DNA from: Rhodococcus sovatensis | GTDB lineage: Bacteria; Actinomycetota; Actinomycetes; Mycobacteriales; Mycobacteriaceae | Length of the DNA stretch: 64,000 bases | Assembly: GCF_037327425.1 (NCBI RefSeq) | Contig: NZ_CP147846.1 | Span: forward strand, 496,001-560,000 | Reading direction: 5' to 3' | Shown: one piece after another, positions 18,286-28,013 of the stretch | Position numbering within the stretch: the first letter of the stretch is position 1 | Layout: every line of letters starts with the position of its first letter | The notes under the pieces: model-generated | Told to the model about the DNA's origin: nothing | Database searches by the model: none | What the model saw: the letters and a program-made list of their open reading frames with translations, nothing else | Position numbers and translations under genes: made by a program

Positions 18286-18588
18286 TTACGCGCCCGCCAA
18301 CGGAGGCGTACCGGCGTCGAAAATATCCACGAAGGACGCGTCGTCCATGATCCGTGCGCGTTTCGCAGCAGCGGAGAGCACCACCCAATCGCCAGGGTCG
18401 CCGACGACGTGCCCGAACGACACGGCTCCGTTGTCGTGGGCCGCGGTTATGCCGTTGTCCGTAAGCCATGCCGCGACGGCACCGCTGTTCGTTTGGTCGA
18501 TACGAACAGCTGTCACTGGTAAGCCCACGTATCGGCGGGGCGACAGCCCCTTCTCCCATTTCTCGTATGCAGAGTTGGTCATGTCCAT
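18286..18588 (-). CDS. Conserved-looking hypothetical protein (100 aa)
   Basis: A 100-residue soluble protein, MDMTNSAYEKWEKGLSPRRY..., ending IFDAGTPPLAGA. There are no cysteines or membrane segments; several Trp/Gly-rich strands suggest a small beta fold. Two ATG codons (18588, 18582) are possible and neither has a strong ribosome site. I do not recognise a family. Codon usage looks like that of its neighbours. It is divergent from the SDR gene at 18680. Confidence 0.55.
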   Translation of the reverse strand: MDMTNSAYEKWEKGLSPRRYVGLPVTAVRIDQTNSGAVAAWLTDNGITAAHDNGAVSFGHVVGDPGDWVVLSAAAKRARIMDDASFVDIFDAGTPPLAGA

Positions 18589-19558
18589 AGCCTACGTTCA
18601 GTTTTCGCGGGCGTGCTTAAGTTTCCGATGCGCGGGTAGCTCACTCGATAGAACATCTACCATCGACGAAGGAGCGGCAATGGCGTCCGACGACACCGAC
18701 CAGACACGCACCGATCAACTGCAGCTACAGAACCCGGTGTCCCGATACCCCGCCATCGAACCACCGGAACAGACCCAGAAAGAGCCCGGTCTAGGAACCG
18801 AGATGACACCCAAGGCGGATATCGGAGAGTTCTCGTACACAGGCACCGGCCGTCTGATCGGGCGTAAGGCGCTTGTCAGCGGTGGAGACTCGGGAATCGG
18901 TGCGGCAGTCGCCATTGCTTTCGCACGAGAGGGCGCAGATGTTGCGATTACGTACTTGCCGGACGAAGAAAAAGATGCTCGCGATGTCCTGCGGATCCTC
19001 GACGGTACAGGCCGAAAAGTCGTCGGTATACCAGGTGATCTCAAAGACCCCGACTTCTGTGTCCGCGTCGTCGACGATGCAGCGAAGCAGCTCGGTGGCC
19101 TCGACATCCTGGTCAACAATGCAGGAAAGCAAGTCGATGTGTCGACGTTGGAAGAACTGTCGGACGACCAAATCGAACAGACTTACCAGACGAACATCCT
19201 GGCAATGTTTCGGACGTCGAGGGCAGCGCTCGCCCACCTTCCCGCCGGCGGCACGATTATCAACACAACGTCCGTAGTGGCGTACATGCCGTCGCCGACT
19301 CTGTTGGACTATGCGTCGACCAAAGCTGCGATCAACAACTTCACCAAGGGGCTTGCACAGCAAGTTGCTGAGAAGGGAATTCGGGTCAACGCCGTGGCGC
19401 CGGGGCCTATTTGGACACCGCTGCAGCCCAGTAAGGGTCAACCAACCGAGGCGCTGCCCGAGTTCGGGAAGAGCACCCCGATCGGACGAGCTGGGCAGCC
19501 GACCGAATTGGCGCCCGCGTACGTTTTTCTGGCGTCGCCGGAGTCGAGCTACGTACTA

Positions 19559-20542
19559 GAGCGTGTCTCTTAAATTGGGTCCGTTTTCGTTTTCATCGCC
19601 GGGCGGTGGTTGTGGTTGCGGGAGTGCAGAACTGCCGCGCACAGGACAACGCCCCCGAGGAATGTCATGGCGTACTTGTCATATCGAGTGGCCACACCAC
19701 GCCACTGTTTGAGCCGCCCGAAGCCACGCTCGACGGTGTTGCGGTGCTTGTACATCGTCGGATCGAAACCCGGTGGACGACCACCGGCGGACCCCTTGTC
19801 GGCCCGTCGCTGCTTCTGGTCGCTGCTCGGGAATGGTGTGTTTGATCTTGCGGCGACGCAGTTCGGTGCGGGTACTGGGATGGGTGTACGCCTTGTCGGC
19901 GAGCAATCGGTAGTCCTGGTCCCCACCGGCAGCTCGGTGGGCATCGAGCAACGGCACCAACTGTGGATTGTCCCCGGCTTGCCCACCGGTCAGCAGCATC
20001 GTCACCGGCGAGCACGTCAGGTCGGTCAGTGCATGGATCTTCGTGGTGAATCCTCCGCGAGATCGACCCAACGCGTGGTCAGCGGGTTCGTCGACGGATT
20101 TCTTGTAATTCGACAAGGCCCCCTGTGAGAGTGTCGGCTCGCGCACCGGCCGCATGCTGATGCGCCCGGACGCTGGTCGAGTCGATCGAGAGCACCGCCC
20201 CGATATCGCCGTCGAGTTCTTCCGGGTCGAGACCGAACACCTCGGCCACCGCGGCAAGCATCTCGTCGTAGGTGCCATCGAAGGACCATCGGTGGTGGCG
20301 TTTCCACACCGTCTGCCACGGACCGAAGTCCTCCGGCAGATCTCGCCACGGACACCCGGTACGGAATCGGTATGCGATGCCCTCCAGAATTCGCCGGTGC
20401 TCGGCGAACCGCCGCCCACGTTTTCCCACGTCGGTGGGTATCACTGGCTCGACGATCTCCCAGAACTCGTCACTGATCACTCCCACGCGCGTCATCGAAA
20501 TATCATCGCTGACAGCACCTCTCAAATTTGGGAGACACGCTC
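19559..20542 (-). mobile_element. IS5-family (IS427-like) insertion sequence
   Basis: A 984-bp element with 11-bp terminal inverted repeats (GAGCGTGTCTC at the left; GAGACACGCTC at the right). It sits in the target CTAG, with TA repeated on both sides (19557-19558 and 20543-20544). IS427-group elements prefer YTAR targets. The transposase is read on the minus strand. The host SDR frame is restored exactly when the element is removed, so insertion is recent relative to host-gene decay. Confidence 0.9.
19570..20495 (-). pseudogene. IS5-family transposase with two frame changes
   Basis: The first frame starts MTRVGVISDEFWEIVEPVIP (ATG at 20495) and carries the first catalytic Asp in DSTSVRAHQHAAG. 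The reading moves to a second frame around 20090 (KSVDEPADHALGRSRGGF, then the second Asp in LLADKAYTHP). It moves to a third frame around 19840 (GGRPPGFDPTMYKHRNTVERGFGRLKQ, carrying the catalytic Glu). The first shift may be the programmed one used by many two-frame IS5 elements. The second, within HTIPE, looks like a one-base lesion. If so, this copy cannot move by itself. Confidence 0.75.
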
Positions 20543-20586
20543 TAGGCGCGACCATTCACGTCGACGGCGGTATGCCGACGCCGTAA

Positions 20587-20829
20587 GGTCGTCTATCTCA
20601 TGAGGGGACCGAGCGGCGTTGGGCAAACAGGGCCAAGCGGCGATGGCAGGCGCAACGTCTACTGCAGGAGGCGGTCAGTGAACACGGACGCTGGCGAGAG
20701 CCGATGATGAACGAGTTGCGTGGCAACGGAATTGCGCTGATGACCTCGTTGAGTGACGACTCCTCGATCGGACGTCGCCTCCGATTTGTCAGCGAGAGAC
20801 GATCAGGACATGGGGCCTGCCAAACGCGG
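20587..20829. other. Gap between SDR remnant and decarboxylase gene
   Basis: A 243-bp stretch. A plus-strand frame reads RRWANRAKRRWQAQRLLQEA then EHGRWREPMMNELRGNG, which has protein-like composition but no clear start or ribosome site. It may be a decayed small gene. I do not recognise it and claim no gene. Confidence 0.25.
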
Positions 20830-22305
20830 TCATCGTTGCTTCCTTCCCTCGGTCGTGACGCGAAACTTCTTCAAGGTGCGGTCTGTGGCGTCGGGGATGT
20901 TCATACCGCCGGCGATACCCGATGTCAGGTAGTCGACGACTCCTTCGGTCAGTCTCTCGCCGGGTACGACCGCTGGGATTCCCGGTGGATACGGCGTGAG
21001 TTGTTCCGCCGCTATGCGTCCTGGTGCCTCGGCAGGATCAACCAGTTCCGCTTCTGCGAAGAACGCATCGCGTGGCAGCATCACCGAGTCGAGCGCGATC
21101 TCATTCGGATCCGGCAGCTCGATCGGCGTCGGAGCATCGAAAGAGGCTGTAGCTCTGCTCAACTGTTCCAAAGCCGATGTGAGCAGTTCCGTGGATCGAG
21201 CGGTGTCGGCGATGGAGAGCGTTGCCAGAATTCGTCGGTGATCGCTCATGCCAACGTCGAGTCGGTGGTGCTCCCGGAGCCAATCGGCGCATTGGTATCC
21301 GCTCGCGCCTGTGGCGGATACGTCGATGAGTACCTGCAAGCGGTCGAGATCGGTCGATGCCTCCGCCCCCAGAAGCTCTTCCTCGAGAACAGCTAAACCG
21401 TCGATCGAGTCGATGTACGCTCGGGTGTCTCGGGCGAGATCGAGGGCGTCGCCGAGCAACTCGTGTCCATGTTCGACCATCTGCCGTCGCCACCCGTCCA
21501 TCGCGGCATAAATCAGGACGTTCGGGCTGGTGGTCATCAACAGGTCGGCGCACAGAGCGACGTGGCGATCGTCGACAAGGTCTCCTTGTAAGTGATAAAC
21601 CGAACCCTGCTCGAATCCGGCACCCATCTTGTGAACACTGACGACGCAGATGTCAGCCCCGGCGTCCATCGCCCACGTCGGTAGGTCGGGGTGGAAGGGC
21701 AGGTGAGCTCCCCATGCTTCGTCGACGATGAGTGGCTTACCGCGTTCGTGGCAGATGTCGGCAATCGCGGAAATGTCGGCGCAGGTTCCGTAGGGCGTGG
21801 GGCTGACGATGAGTGCGCCTGCTGCGTCGGGATTGTTCTCCCAGGCTCTGCGAATCTGCTCGGGTGACGGTGGATGCGAGATGTGGTGTCGAGCATCCCA
21901 CCTCGGGGTTATCCACCGTGGCCGCACTCCGCTGAACACGAGGCCGGCAGTGATCGCCTTGTGACTGTCGCGAGCGACGAGGAGTCCACCGTCGTGGTTT
22001 CCGGCGACGGCCATCATGGCTGCCTTCACGGACAAACTGCTGCCGCACGTGGAGAAGAACGCGGAGCGAGCGCCCACGGCGTCGGCCATCAGGTCCTCGG
22101 CGTCAGTGAGGTAGTTGTTGGTGGACCGTCGGTCGTCCATGTCGTCTGCCATGAGCATGGGACCAGCTTGACCTGATTTTGCCAGGGTGATGGGACCACC
22201 TGGATTGCCAGTTATGGGACCACCGGCGCGCCTTGCCGGTGGTCTCGTCGTTTGCTCGTTCGATCGTCTGTGACAGCACCAAGCACGTCACGGAGGTCGG
22301 TGAGC

Positions 22306-23937
22306 ATGGCTTTTCGGGAGATCAGTGTGAACGAAATCAGAGAAGTACTGCGGTTGTGGCTCGGGACGCCAGCATTGCCGGCTCCCGGTTCACGCAAGAT
22401 CGCCGAGCATGCCGGGGTGGACCGTAAGACCGTCCGTCGGTACGTCGAGGCAGCCCAAGGAGGTGGCCTCAAGAGAACCGACACTGCCGCTGCGGTGAAC
22501 GATGATCTCATCGCCGCGGTCGTCGATGCTGTCCGTCCCGACCGACCGCACGGTCACGGCGCGGCATGGGAGCAGCTCGTGCCCCATGAAGAGCAGATCA
22601 CCAAGTGGGTGGCAGGCGATGGTGAACAGAAGCCGCTCACTATCACCAAAATCGAAGTGCTGCTTGCCCGTAAGGGCTGCGTGGTGCCGTATCGGACGTT
22701 GCACCGCTTCGCCACCGAGCGGTGCGGTTTCGGCCGCAAGAACCTGACGGTCCGCGTCGTCGACGGTGACCCGGGGATCGAATGCCAGGTCGACTTCGGC
22801 TACCTGGGGATGCTCACAGACCCCGAGGACGGTCGCGCTCGCAAGGTCCACGCCCTGATTTTCACCGCGGTCTACAGCCGGCACATGTTCGTGTGGTTGA
22901 CGTACTCGCAGACGTTGGTGGCGGTGATCGCCGGCTGCGAAGCAGCGTGGAAGTTCTTCGGCGGAGTCTTCGCGGTCCTGATCCCGGACAACCTCAAACC
23001 CGTTGTCAACGAGGCGGACCCGATCACTCCGCGATTCACCGATGGCTGGCTCGACTACAGCAATCATGTCGGGTTCATTACCGATCCAGCGCGGGTCCGG
23101 TCGCCGAAGGACAAACCGAGGGTCGAACGCACCGTGCAATACGTGCGCGGTAACTTCTGGGCCGGTGAACGATTCACCAGCCTCGCGCAAGCGCAGGAGG
23201 CGGTGGTCCGCTGGTGCGCCAGCACCGCGGGCATGCGCATTCACGGCACGACCTGTGCACGGCCGCTGGAAGTGTTCGAGGACTTTGAACTGCCGGTATT
23301 GCTGCCGGTTCCGGCGGTCTACGACGTGCCGATCTTCAAGGACGTCAAGGTCCACCGCGATTTCCACGCCGAAGTCGCACGCGCGTTGTATTCGCTGCCG
23401 CAGCAGTGGATCGGATCGACCTTGTCGGTGCGCGCGGACACCGAACTGGTGAAGTTCTATCACCGCGGCACCCTGGTCAAGATTCACCCCCGTCAGCCTC
23501 CAGGTGGCCGCAGTACCGACCGCGACGATCTCCCCGAACACAAAACCGACTACGCCTTGCGCGATGTCGCCTCACTCATCGCGAAATGCACCTCACACGG
23601 GCCGAACATCGGCATCTACGCCGAACGAATACTCGATGACCCACTGCCGTGGACGAGGATCCGCAGTGTCTACCGACTTCAAGGACTGGTCCGCCGCTAC
23701 GGAGCCGAACGGGTGGAACAGGCCTGCGCGCTTTCGCTCGATCTCGATGTCGTCTCCGTCACCAAGATCGCCTCGATGCTCGAGCGCGCCACCGAATCCA
23801 CCACGCCGGATCTACCGAAAGCAGTCGGACAATCATCAACGCGGTTCTCCCGCGATCCAACCGAATTTCGTTCTACTGCAACCACTTCACTGTCCGTCGT
23901 AGACGGCAGCACCGCACCTTCGGAGGGACGCCCATGA
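22306..23937 (+). CDS. istA: IS21-family transposase IstA
   Basis: A 543-residue transposase. The N-terminal HTH is at about 25-50 (GSRKIAEHAGVDRKTVRRYV). The DDE core has the first Asp in CQVDFGYLG, the second in IPDNLKPVV, and the Glu in KPRVERTVQYVRGNFW. A C-terminal beta-barrel-like region follows. The ATG at 22306 is preceded by GGAGG; upstream in-frame codons lack one. IstA cuts and joins the IS ends with help from IstB. The stop overlaps the istB start. Confidence 0.93.
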   Translation: MAFREISVNEIREVLRLWLGTPALPAPGSRKIAEHAGVDRKTVRRYVEAAQGGGLKRTDTAAAVNDDLIAAVVDAVRPDRPHGHGAAWEQLVPHEEQITKWVAGDGEQKPLTITKIEVLLARKGCVVPYRTLHRFATERCGFGRKNLTVRVVDGDPGIECQVDFGYLGMLTDPEDGRARKVHALIFTAVYSRHMFVWLTYSQTLVAVIAGCEAAWKFFGGVFAVLIPDNLKPVVNEADPITPRFTDGWLDYSNHVGFITDPARVRSPKDKPRVERTVQYVRGNFWAGERFTSLAQAQEAVVRWCASTAGMRIHGTTCARPLEVFEDFELPVLLPVPAVYDVPIFKDVKVHRDFHAEVARALYSLPQQWIGSTLSVRADTELVKFYHRGTLVKIHPRQPPGGRSTDRDDLPEHKTDYALRDVASLIAKCTSHGPNIGIYAERILDDPLPWTRIRSVYRLQGLVRRYGAERVEQACALSLDLDVVSVTKIASMLERATESTTPDLPKAVGQSSTRFSRDPTEFRSTATTSLSVVDGSTAPSEGRP

Positions 23938-24737
23938 CCACCACTCGCACCGCAGGCACGACCGAACCGGTCGGCACCGACCTCGTCCGACTACTCAAAG
24001 CCCTCAAACTCGGCGCGCTCGCCGACACCTTGCCCGAACGCGCTGCTCTGGCCCGCCAACACAAGCTCAGTCACATCGGATTCCTCGAAGTACTCCTTGC
24101 CGACGAAGTGAATCGCCGCGACTCCCGTTCGGCGATGCTACGGGCGACCAAGGCGGGGCTCGATCCGGCGATGGCCTTCGATTCCTGGAACGCACTCGAC
24201 GATCTCCGGTACGACCGGACACTGCTCGGCGATCTGACGTCACTGCGCTTTCTCGATGCCCACCAGTCCGCGATCATCCTCGGGCCGGTCGGGGTCGGCA
24301 AAACTCATCTGGCAACAGCATTGGGACACATGGCAATCCGAAGACGACACAGTGTGCTGTTCGCTCGATCGGACAAACTGTTCACCAGGCTACGAGCAGC
24401 GCGACTCGACAACACCGTCGACGCCGAAATCCGGCGACTGACCGCAATCGAAGTCCTGATCATCGACGACTTCGCGCTGCGACCACTCGACGCCACCGAG
24501 ACCAGCGACTTCTACGAACTGATCGTCGAGCGCCACCGGAAGAAAACCACGATCGTCACCTCGAACCGCGAGCCATCAGAGTGGCTGACCATGACCGCCG
24601 ACACCCTCCTCGCCCAGTCAGCCATCGACCGACTGACCTCCGCTGCGCACACCCTCATCATCGAAGGACCGTCCTACCGCCAACGCACCCGCCCCGGAAC
24701 AGTTGACGAAAACACCGACAACACGCATCCTCAATAA
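23934..24737 (+). CDS. istB: IS21-family helper ATPase IstB
   Basis: A 267-residue AAA+ ATPase related to DnaC. Walker A is GPVGVGKTHLA near residue 120, Walker B is VLIIDDFAL, and sensor-1 sits in TTIVTSNREPSEW. An N-terminal IstB helical domain (LVRLLKALKLGALADTLPERA) precedes it. It binds target DNA and activates IstA. The start ATG overlaps the istA stop (ATGA). Confidence 0.94.
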   Translation: MTTTRTAGTTEPVGTDLVRLLKALKLGALADTLPERAALARQHKLSHIGFLEVLLADEVNRRDSRSAMLRATKAGLDPAMAFDSWNALDDLRYDRTLLGDLTSLRFLDAHQSAIILGPVGVGKTHLATALGHMAIRRRHSVLFARSDKLFTRLRAARLDNTVDAEIRRLTAIEVLIIDDFALRPLDATETSDFYELIVERHRKKTTIVTSNREPSEWLTMTADTLLAQSAIDRLTSAAHTLIIEGPSYRQRTRPGTVDENTDNTHPQ

Positions 24738-24972
24738 CGCGCCACGGTGGTCCCTACCCTCTGGCAATCAGGTGGTCCCATCAACCTGGCAAGCGACAGT
24801 CCAATCCACCCGATGCCAGGAGGTCGGCACGGAAGCTGTCCGCGCCCAGGATCGCGGTCACGCGCGGGTCGATGCCGACGCCCTGCCGGTGGGCGGGCGG
24901 GGTGAACCCGTAGCGTCCGTCACGGTGGTAGGCGGCGATTGCGTCCAGCAACGGCGTGTGTGATTGGTCCAC

Positions 24973-25425
24973 GTGACTCCTCAGGGGCGATCTGTTGGTT
25001 GGCTCCGCAGTAATCCGTACCCCGAATTGCACTGATTTATCACCAACAGATCAACTCGCTCCCGGGTCTTCGTAGAGCGCGCCGTTGCTATGCACTATGT
25101 CGTGGGCGCGCGACGAGATCGACCGCGAATCCGCGCAAGTTCGGGGCTGAAGTCGAACGGACGCATCTTCGGTGGATACCTGCTGTTGTGAGCAAACAAA
25201 TGTGGAGCGCACTGGAGTCCAGCTGGATCCATAATCCTACTGTCTAACAGTGCGTTTCCCATTGTCGCATATACGAATTTGCGCAGCTCAGGGGCGGTTT
25301 TCGTGTTGACAGGTCGTCTCCGCGCGAGCTCGGAGTACGAGGGTGTCAGAACTGCCCTCTGGGGGTGCATCTGCGACGAGCGTCGACGTGTACGGACTCG
25401 ACAACCTCGCAAGTGCGCCTTCTGG
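24973..25425. other. Intergenic stretch, nothing supported
   Basis: About 450 bp between the decarboxylase start and the substrate-binding lipoprotein stop. Short frames on both strands have no ribosome site or recognisable sequence. The decarboxylase promoter should lie near 24975-25050. No clear motif is seen. Confidence 0.4.
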
Positions 25426-26412
25426 CTACTTCTGCGCCGCTGCGTTCAGCTGGGGGACGATCTCGGTCAGTGCCCAATCGAGGCTCAGGGGCGACGGAAA
25501 AGCCATCGACTGTGCTTGCGTGGGGGTGAGTGAAACGAACGCGCCTCGCCTGAGTGCGGGTAGCTCGGCCACTGCGGGGCGCTCTGCCAGCGCTTCGATC
25601 GAGCCCGGTAGTCCCGTAGCAACGATCACGTCGGCGTCGGTTTCGGAAAGCAGTTCGTAGCTGATCTCCGCTCGACCGGGAATCGTGCTCACGGGTTGGT
25701 TTATCGCGAAGTCGGTCGGTGTCATACCCAGCTGCCCCAAGAAGCTGGCTCCGGCGTCTTCGGAAGAGTTGACGACGTACACCGAGGATTCGCTGGGGCC
25801 GACGAAGAAAGTTAAGGTCTTGCCGTCGAGGTCGCTGTGTCGCCGCGCGGCATCGTCGATGCGTGTCTCGGTGTCCGCGATGACCTGCGCGCCTTTTTCC
25901 GGCACACCCATAGCCGATGCCACTGCGGTGGTCGCACTTTGCCACGTCTCGGTCGACGGTGTGTCGGCGAAGTGGACGACGGGCGCGAGTTGGGAGAGTT
26001 GGTCGTAAGTGCGGTCGAGATTGAAGGCTTTCGTGGCAACGATGAGGTCTGGCCGTAGGGCGGCTATCTGCTCGACGGGCACTGCGCCGTCGGTCGACTG
26101 CAGTAGGGGTGGAAGGTCACCATTGATCGCGTCCTCGTACCACGGTTGATAGCCCGACGGTGCCGTCGATTTCTGTACAGAAATTGGTGTCACGCCCAAC
26201 GTTTCGACGATATCCGCATCGGTCCAGGTCAATGCAACAATTCGTTCCGGCTTCGCGGCAACCTCGCCGTCGCCCAACGCCCCGGACACAGCGACCGGGA
26301 AAGCTCCGGATACGGCGGGAACCTGGTCCGCAGGAGGTTCGGCGGCCGAGCACCCGGCCGTCAATGCAGCGGCGGTCGCGGTTGCGAGGACAGCAGCACG
26401 AAGAAGAGCCAT
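25426..26412 (-). CDS. Iron-siderophore ABC transporter substrate-binding lipoprotein (FecB-like)
   Basis: A 328-residue periplasmic-binding-type lipoprotein. The signal peptide ends in the lipobox LTAGC (Cys at about 21). The body shows the class III siderophore-binder pattern: KPERIVALTWTDADIVETLGV, then IAALRPDLIVAT, and a C-terminal LSLDWALTEIVPQL helix. It captures an Fe(III)-siderophore at the membrane and hands it to a permease that is not encoded nearby. An IdeR-like box directly abuts the start codon and leaves no room for a Shine-Dalgarno site, so the mRNA is probably leaderless. Confidence 0.9.
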   Translation of the reverse strand: MALLRAAVLATATAAALTAGCSAAEPPADQVPAVSGAFPVAVSGALGDGEVAAKPERIVALTWTDADIVETLGVTPISVQKSTAPSGYQPWYEDAINGDLPPLLQSTDGAVPVEQIAALRPDLIVATKAFNLDRTYDQLSQLAPVVHFADTPSTETWQSATTAVASAMGVPEKGAQVIADTETRIDDAARRHSDLDGKTLTFFVGPSESSVYVVNSSEDAGASFLGQLGMTPTDFAINQPVSTIPGRAEISYELLSETDADVIVATGLPGSIEALAERPAVAELPALRRGAFVSLTPTQAQSMAFPSPLSLDWALTEIVPQLNAAAQK

Positions 26413-26430
26413 GAGGGCAGGCTAACTTAC
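26412..26430 (-). promoter_or_regulatory. IdeR/DtxR-like iron box at the start of the lipoprotein gene
   Basis: Minus-strand GTAAGTTAGCCTGCCCTCA matches 14 of 19 positions of TTAGGTTAGSCTAACCTAA, including the whole TTAGCCT core. It touches the ATG. Iron-loaded IdeR would block transcription here (inference from the known consensus). Confidence 0.7.
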
Positions 26431-26698
26431 TGCACCGGGCGGCGCACGTGTCTCGGCTCGCGCTTCCCGACGACTGCCCGCCCTGGTGACCGAACTGGTG
26501 ACCGAACTGCGGCGAGTCTACGACGTGGACACCTGGCCGACGAATACTGGTTGTGTGAGATCGCCTTGTCGTAGCAACTTAGCCCGGTACCGCTGTCATT
26601 GGGCACTGTTCGCCGACCGCGATCCTTCCACGACACAGTTCGCAGAGCACCTGCAGCCCAATATGTTCCCCGTCATGACCGGGTCGGTGTTCGAGTAT
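26431..26698. other. Gap between the two siderophore-binder genes
   Basis: 268 bp. A plus-strand frame contains HWALFADRDPSTTQFAEHLQ then PNMFPVMTGSVFEYS, which has protein-like character but no good start. It may be the scar of a deleted gene. I do not recognise it. Confidence 0.25.
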
Positions 26699-27736
26699 TC
26701 AGCGACCCGAGGTCTGAACGGCCTGATTGAGTCCGTCGACCAGGGTAGGTAGGAAGAACGGAATCGACAATGCGGTCGGTCCTATGGCCGCGCCAGCTTC
26801 CTGGCCGACGAAGCCGGCCACGGCACCGCCGGCGACGGCGGGGATTTGCCGGGACACCGGAGAGTCGAGGAACTCTTGTAACGCTTGGTCGGTATCGACC
26901 TGGGTGAAGACGACGTCGGCTTCGATGCCTGAGATGTTCTCAGACGAAACGGTCGTCGAAAACGTCGAACCACCGGCGGCCAGTTCGGTCACCGATGGAT
27001 CCGAAGTGAATCCGAGGTTCTCGAGTAGTTCGACACGGGGATCGGAGGGCAACAAGAGGTAGTAGACGTCTTGGGCCTCGGATACGTACGCGATGGTTTT
27101 GTCTTCGAACTGCGGGTGCTTCTGACCTACGTCCGCGACCTGCCGGTCGAGTTTATCGACCAAGGTCTGCGCCTCGTCTGCGCGACCGAGGACGTCACCG
27201 GTGATGGCGATAACGTCGCGCCACGGCGTGGACCACAGTTCGTCGGGTGGCGCGATGACCGGGATGCCAGCCGCGGTGACCGCGTCGTACTCGGCCTCGG
27301 TGAGGCCGGAGTGCGGGGCAAGCAAGACATCCGGGTCGGTCGCGAGCAGTTTTTCCACGGGCAACGGGCCCAACACGTCGTCCATGAGGGCTGGTGGCTT
27401 GCCGCCCAATTCATCGATCGCGTCCGCGATCCATGGGTACATCAAGTCTTCTCCGCCGCCGTAGGTACTCGACGGCATCGCCACTGGAATGACGCCGAGT
27501 GCCAAGACCGCGTCCGTCACGCTGGCGCCCCAGGTCGCAACCCGTTCGGGCATCTCGTCGAGGGTGGTATCGCCGTACATGTGCTGAACATTCACAGGGA
27601 ACGCGCCGGCGGTGGGTGCTGGGGTTGCGGACGCGCCGTCGGTTGGCTGCGATGAACCGCAGCCCGCCATAGCGAGCGACACCGCGGCGGCCGCGGTCAG
27701 TACTGCAAGTGTCCGGAAGGTGGTGTGGGGCGTCAT
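26699..27736 (-). CDS. Second iron-siderophore substrate-binding lipoprotein
   Basis: A 345-residue lipoprotein. The signal peptide is AVLTAAAAVSLAMAGC with the lipobox Cys at about 26. Binding-domain hallmarks are EMPERVATWGASVTDAVLALGV, VEKLLATDPDVLLAPH and a C-terminal IPFFLPTLVDGLNQAV helix. It belongs to the FepB/FecB type but differs clearly from the neighbouring lipoprotein, so it may bind another siderophore. The ATG at 27736 is chosen because the signal peptide begins there. An iron box lies 33 bp upstream. Confidence 0.9.
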   Translation of the reverse strand: MTPHTTFRTLAVLTAAAAVSLAMAGCGSSQPTDGASATPAPTAGAFPVNVQHMYGDTTLDEMPERVATWGASVTDAVLALGVIPVAMPSSTYGGGEDLMYPWIADAIDELGGKPPALMDDVLGPLPVEKLLATDPDVLLAPHSGLTEAEYDAVTAAGIPVIAPPDELWSTPWRDVIAITGDVLGRADEAQTLVDKLDRQVADVGQKHPQFEDKTIAYVSEAQDVYYLLLPSDPRVELLENLGFTSDPSVTELAAGGSTFSTTVSSENISGIEADVVFTQVDTDQALQEFLDSPVSRQIPAVAGGAVAGFVGQEAGAAIGPTALSIPFFLPTLVDGLNQAVQTSGR

Positions 27737-27768
27737 GTGTGTCCTGGTGCGTCGATTGGCCGATAAAA

Positions 27769-27787
27769 TAAAGATAGCCTGTCCTAT
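27769..27787 (-). promoter_or_regulatory. IdeR/DtxR-like iron box
   Basis: TAAAGATAGCCTGTCCTAT (plus-strand reading) matches 13 of 19 positions of the IdeR consensus, including TAGCCT and CCTA. It is embedded in a larger palindrome, AAGATAG-N6-CTATCTT. It lies 33 bp before the second lipoprotein start, where a promoter is expected. Confidence 0.65.
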
Positions 27788-28013
27788 CTTCCGGGTGTCA
27801 TCACCCTGTCCGCCGGTCTGTCCAGGTGCTGAGGGCGAACTGTAGGTACTTATCCACACGATGGGCTATCGATCTGCTCTCGAAGGGATTCCATGAGATC
27901 GAGGTTCACAGAGTCTGCTCGGCCTTCTAGTGAGTAGCTCCAGCAAGTCCGGAGACTCTAGTTTGAGAAACTGCGCGATGCGCAGTTCATGCAGGATCTG
28001 TGGCGATTGCCAG

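Larger units (their letters stand above)
18680..20586 (+). pseudogene. SDR-family oxidoreductase gene interrupted by an IS5-type element
   Basis: Joining 18680-19558 to 20543-20586, minus the duplicated TA, restores a 306-residue frame. The protein has the N-terminal extension of YghA/YhdF-type SDRs (LQNPVSRYPAIEPPEQTQKE). SGGDSGIGAAVA binds the nucleotide, then come NNAGKQ, the catalytic Ser in NTTSVVAY, and YASTK. The C-terminus GATIHVDGGMPTP lies beyond the IS. The ATG at 18680 follows GAAGGAG. The insertion removes only the last 14 residues but introduces a new stop. Those residues help form the active-site lid, so the enzyme is probably inactive. Confidence 0.9.
22140..24798 (+). mobile_element. 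IS21-family insertion sequence (istA-istB)
   Basis: A 2659-bp element. Its termini begin TGTCG and form an imperfect inverted repeat of about 26 bp (22140-22165 against 24773-24798; TGTCG, TGCCA and ATGGGACCA blocks shared). It is flanked by the 5-bp direct repeat GTCCA (22135-22139 and 24799-24803). Both genes are intact and overlap by ATGA, so the element looks able to transpose. Confidence 0.95.
20830..24972 (-). pseudogene. Orn/Lys/Arg decarboxylase gene split by an IS21-type element
   Basis: Joining 24972-24804 to 22139-20830 gives an uninterrupted 492-residue PLP-dependent decarboxylase. The start is GTG at 24972, with GAGGAG upstream. The N-terminal part (VDQSHTPLLDAIAAYHRDG, then FTPPAHRQG) is on the far side of the IS. 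The aminotransferase-like core has TFFSTCGSS-type sequence (AFFSTCGSS), IVDEAWGAHLPFH, and the PLP lysine in SVHKMGAG. It would decarboxylate arginine, lysine or ornithine to a polyamine precursor. The junction residue run LDDRR is restored exactly on removing the IS and one target copy. Split, the gene is non-functional. Confidence 0.93.

Noticed and set aside
20587..20829. Possible small gene after the SDR
   Set aside because: Protein-like composition in one frame but no start, ribosome site or recognisable family; listed only as a gap.
25095..25412. 105-codon minus-strand frame in the gap
   Set aside because: No ribosome site, no motif, and atypical composition; probably chance.
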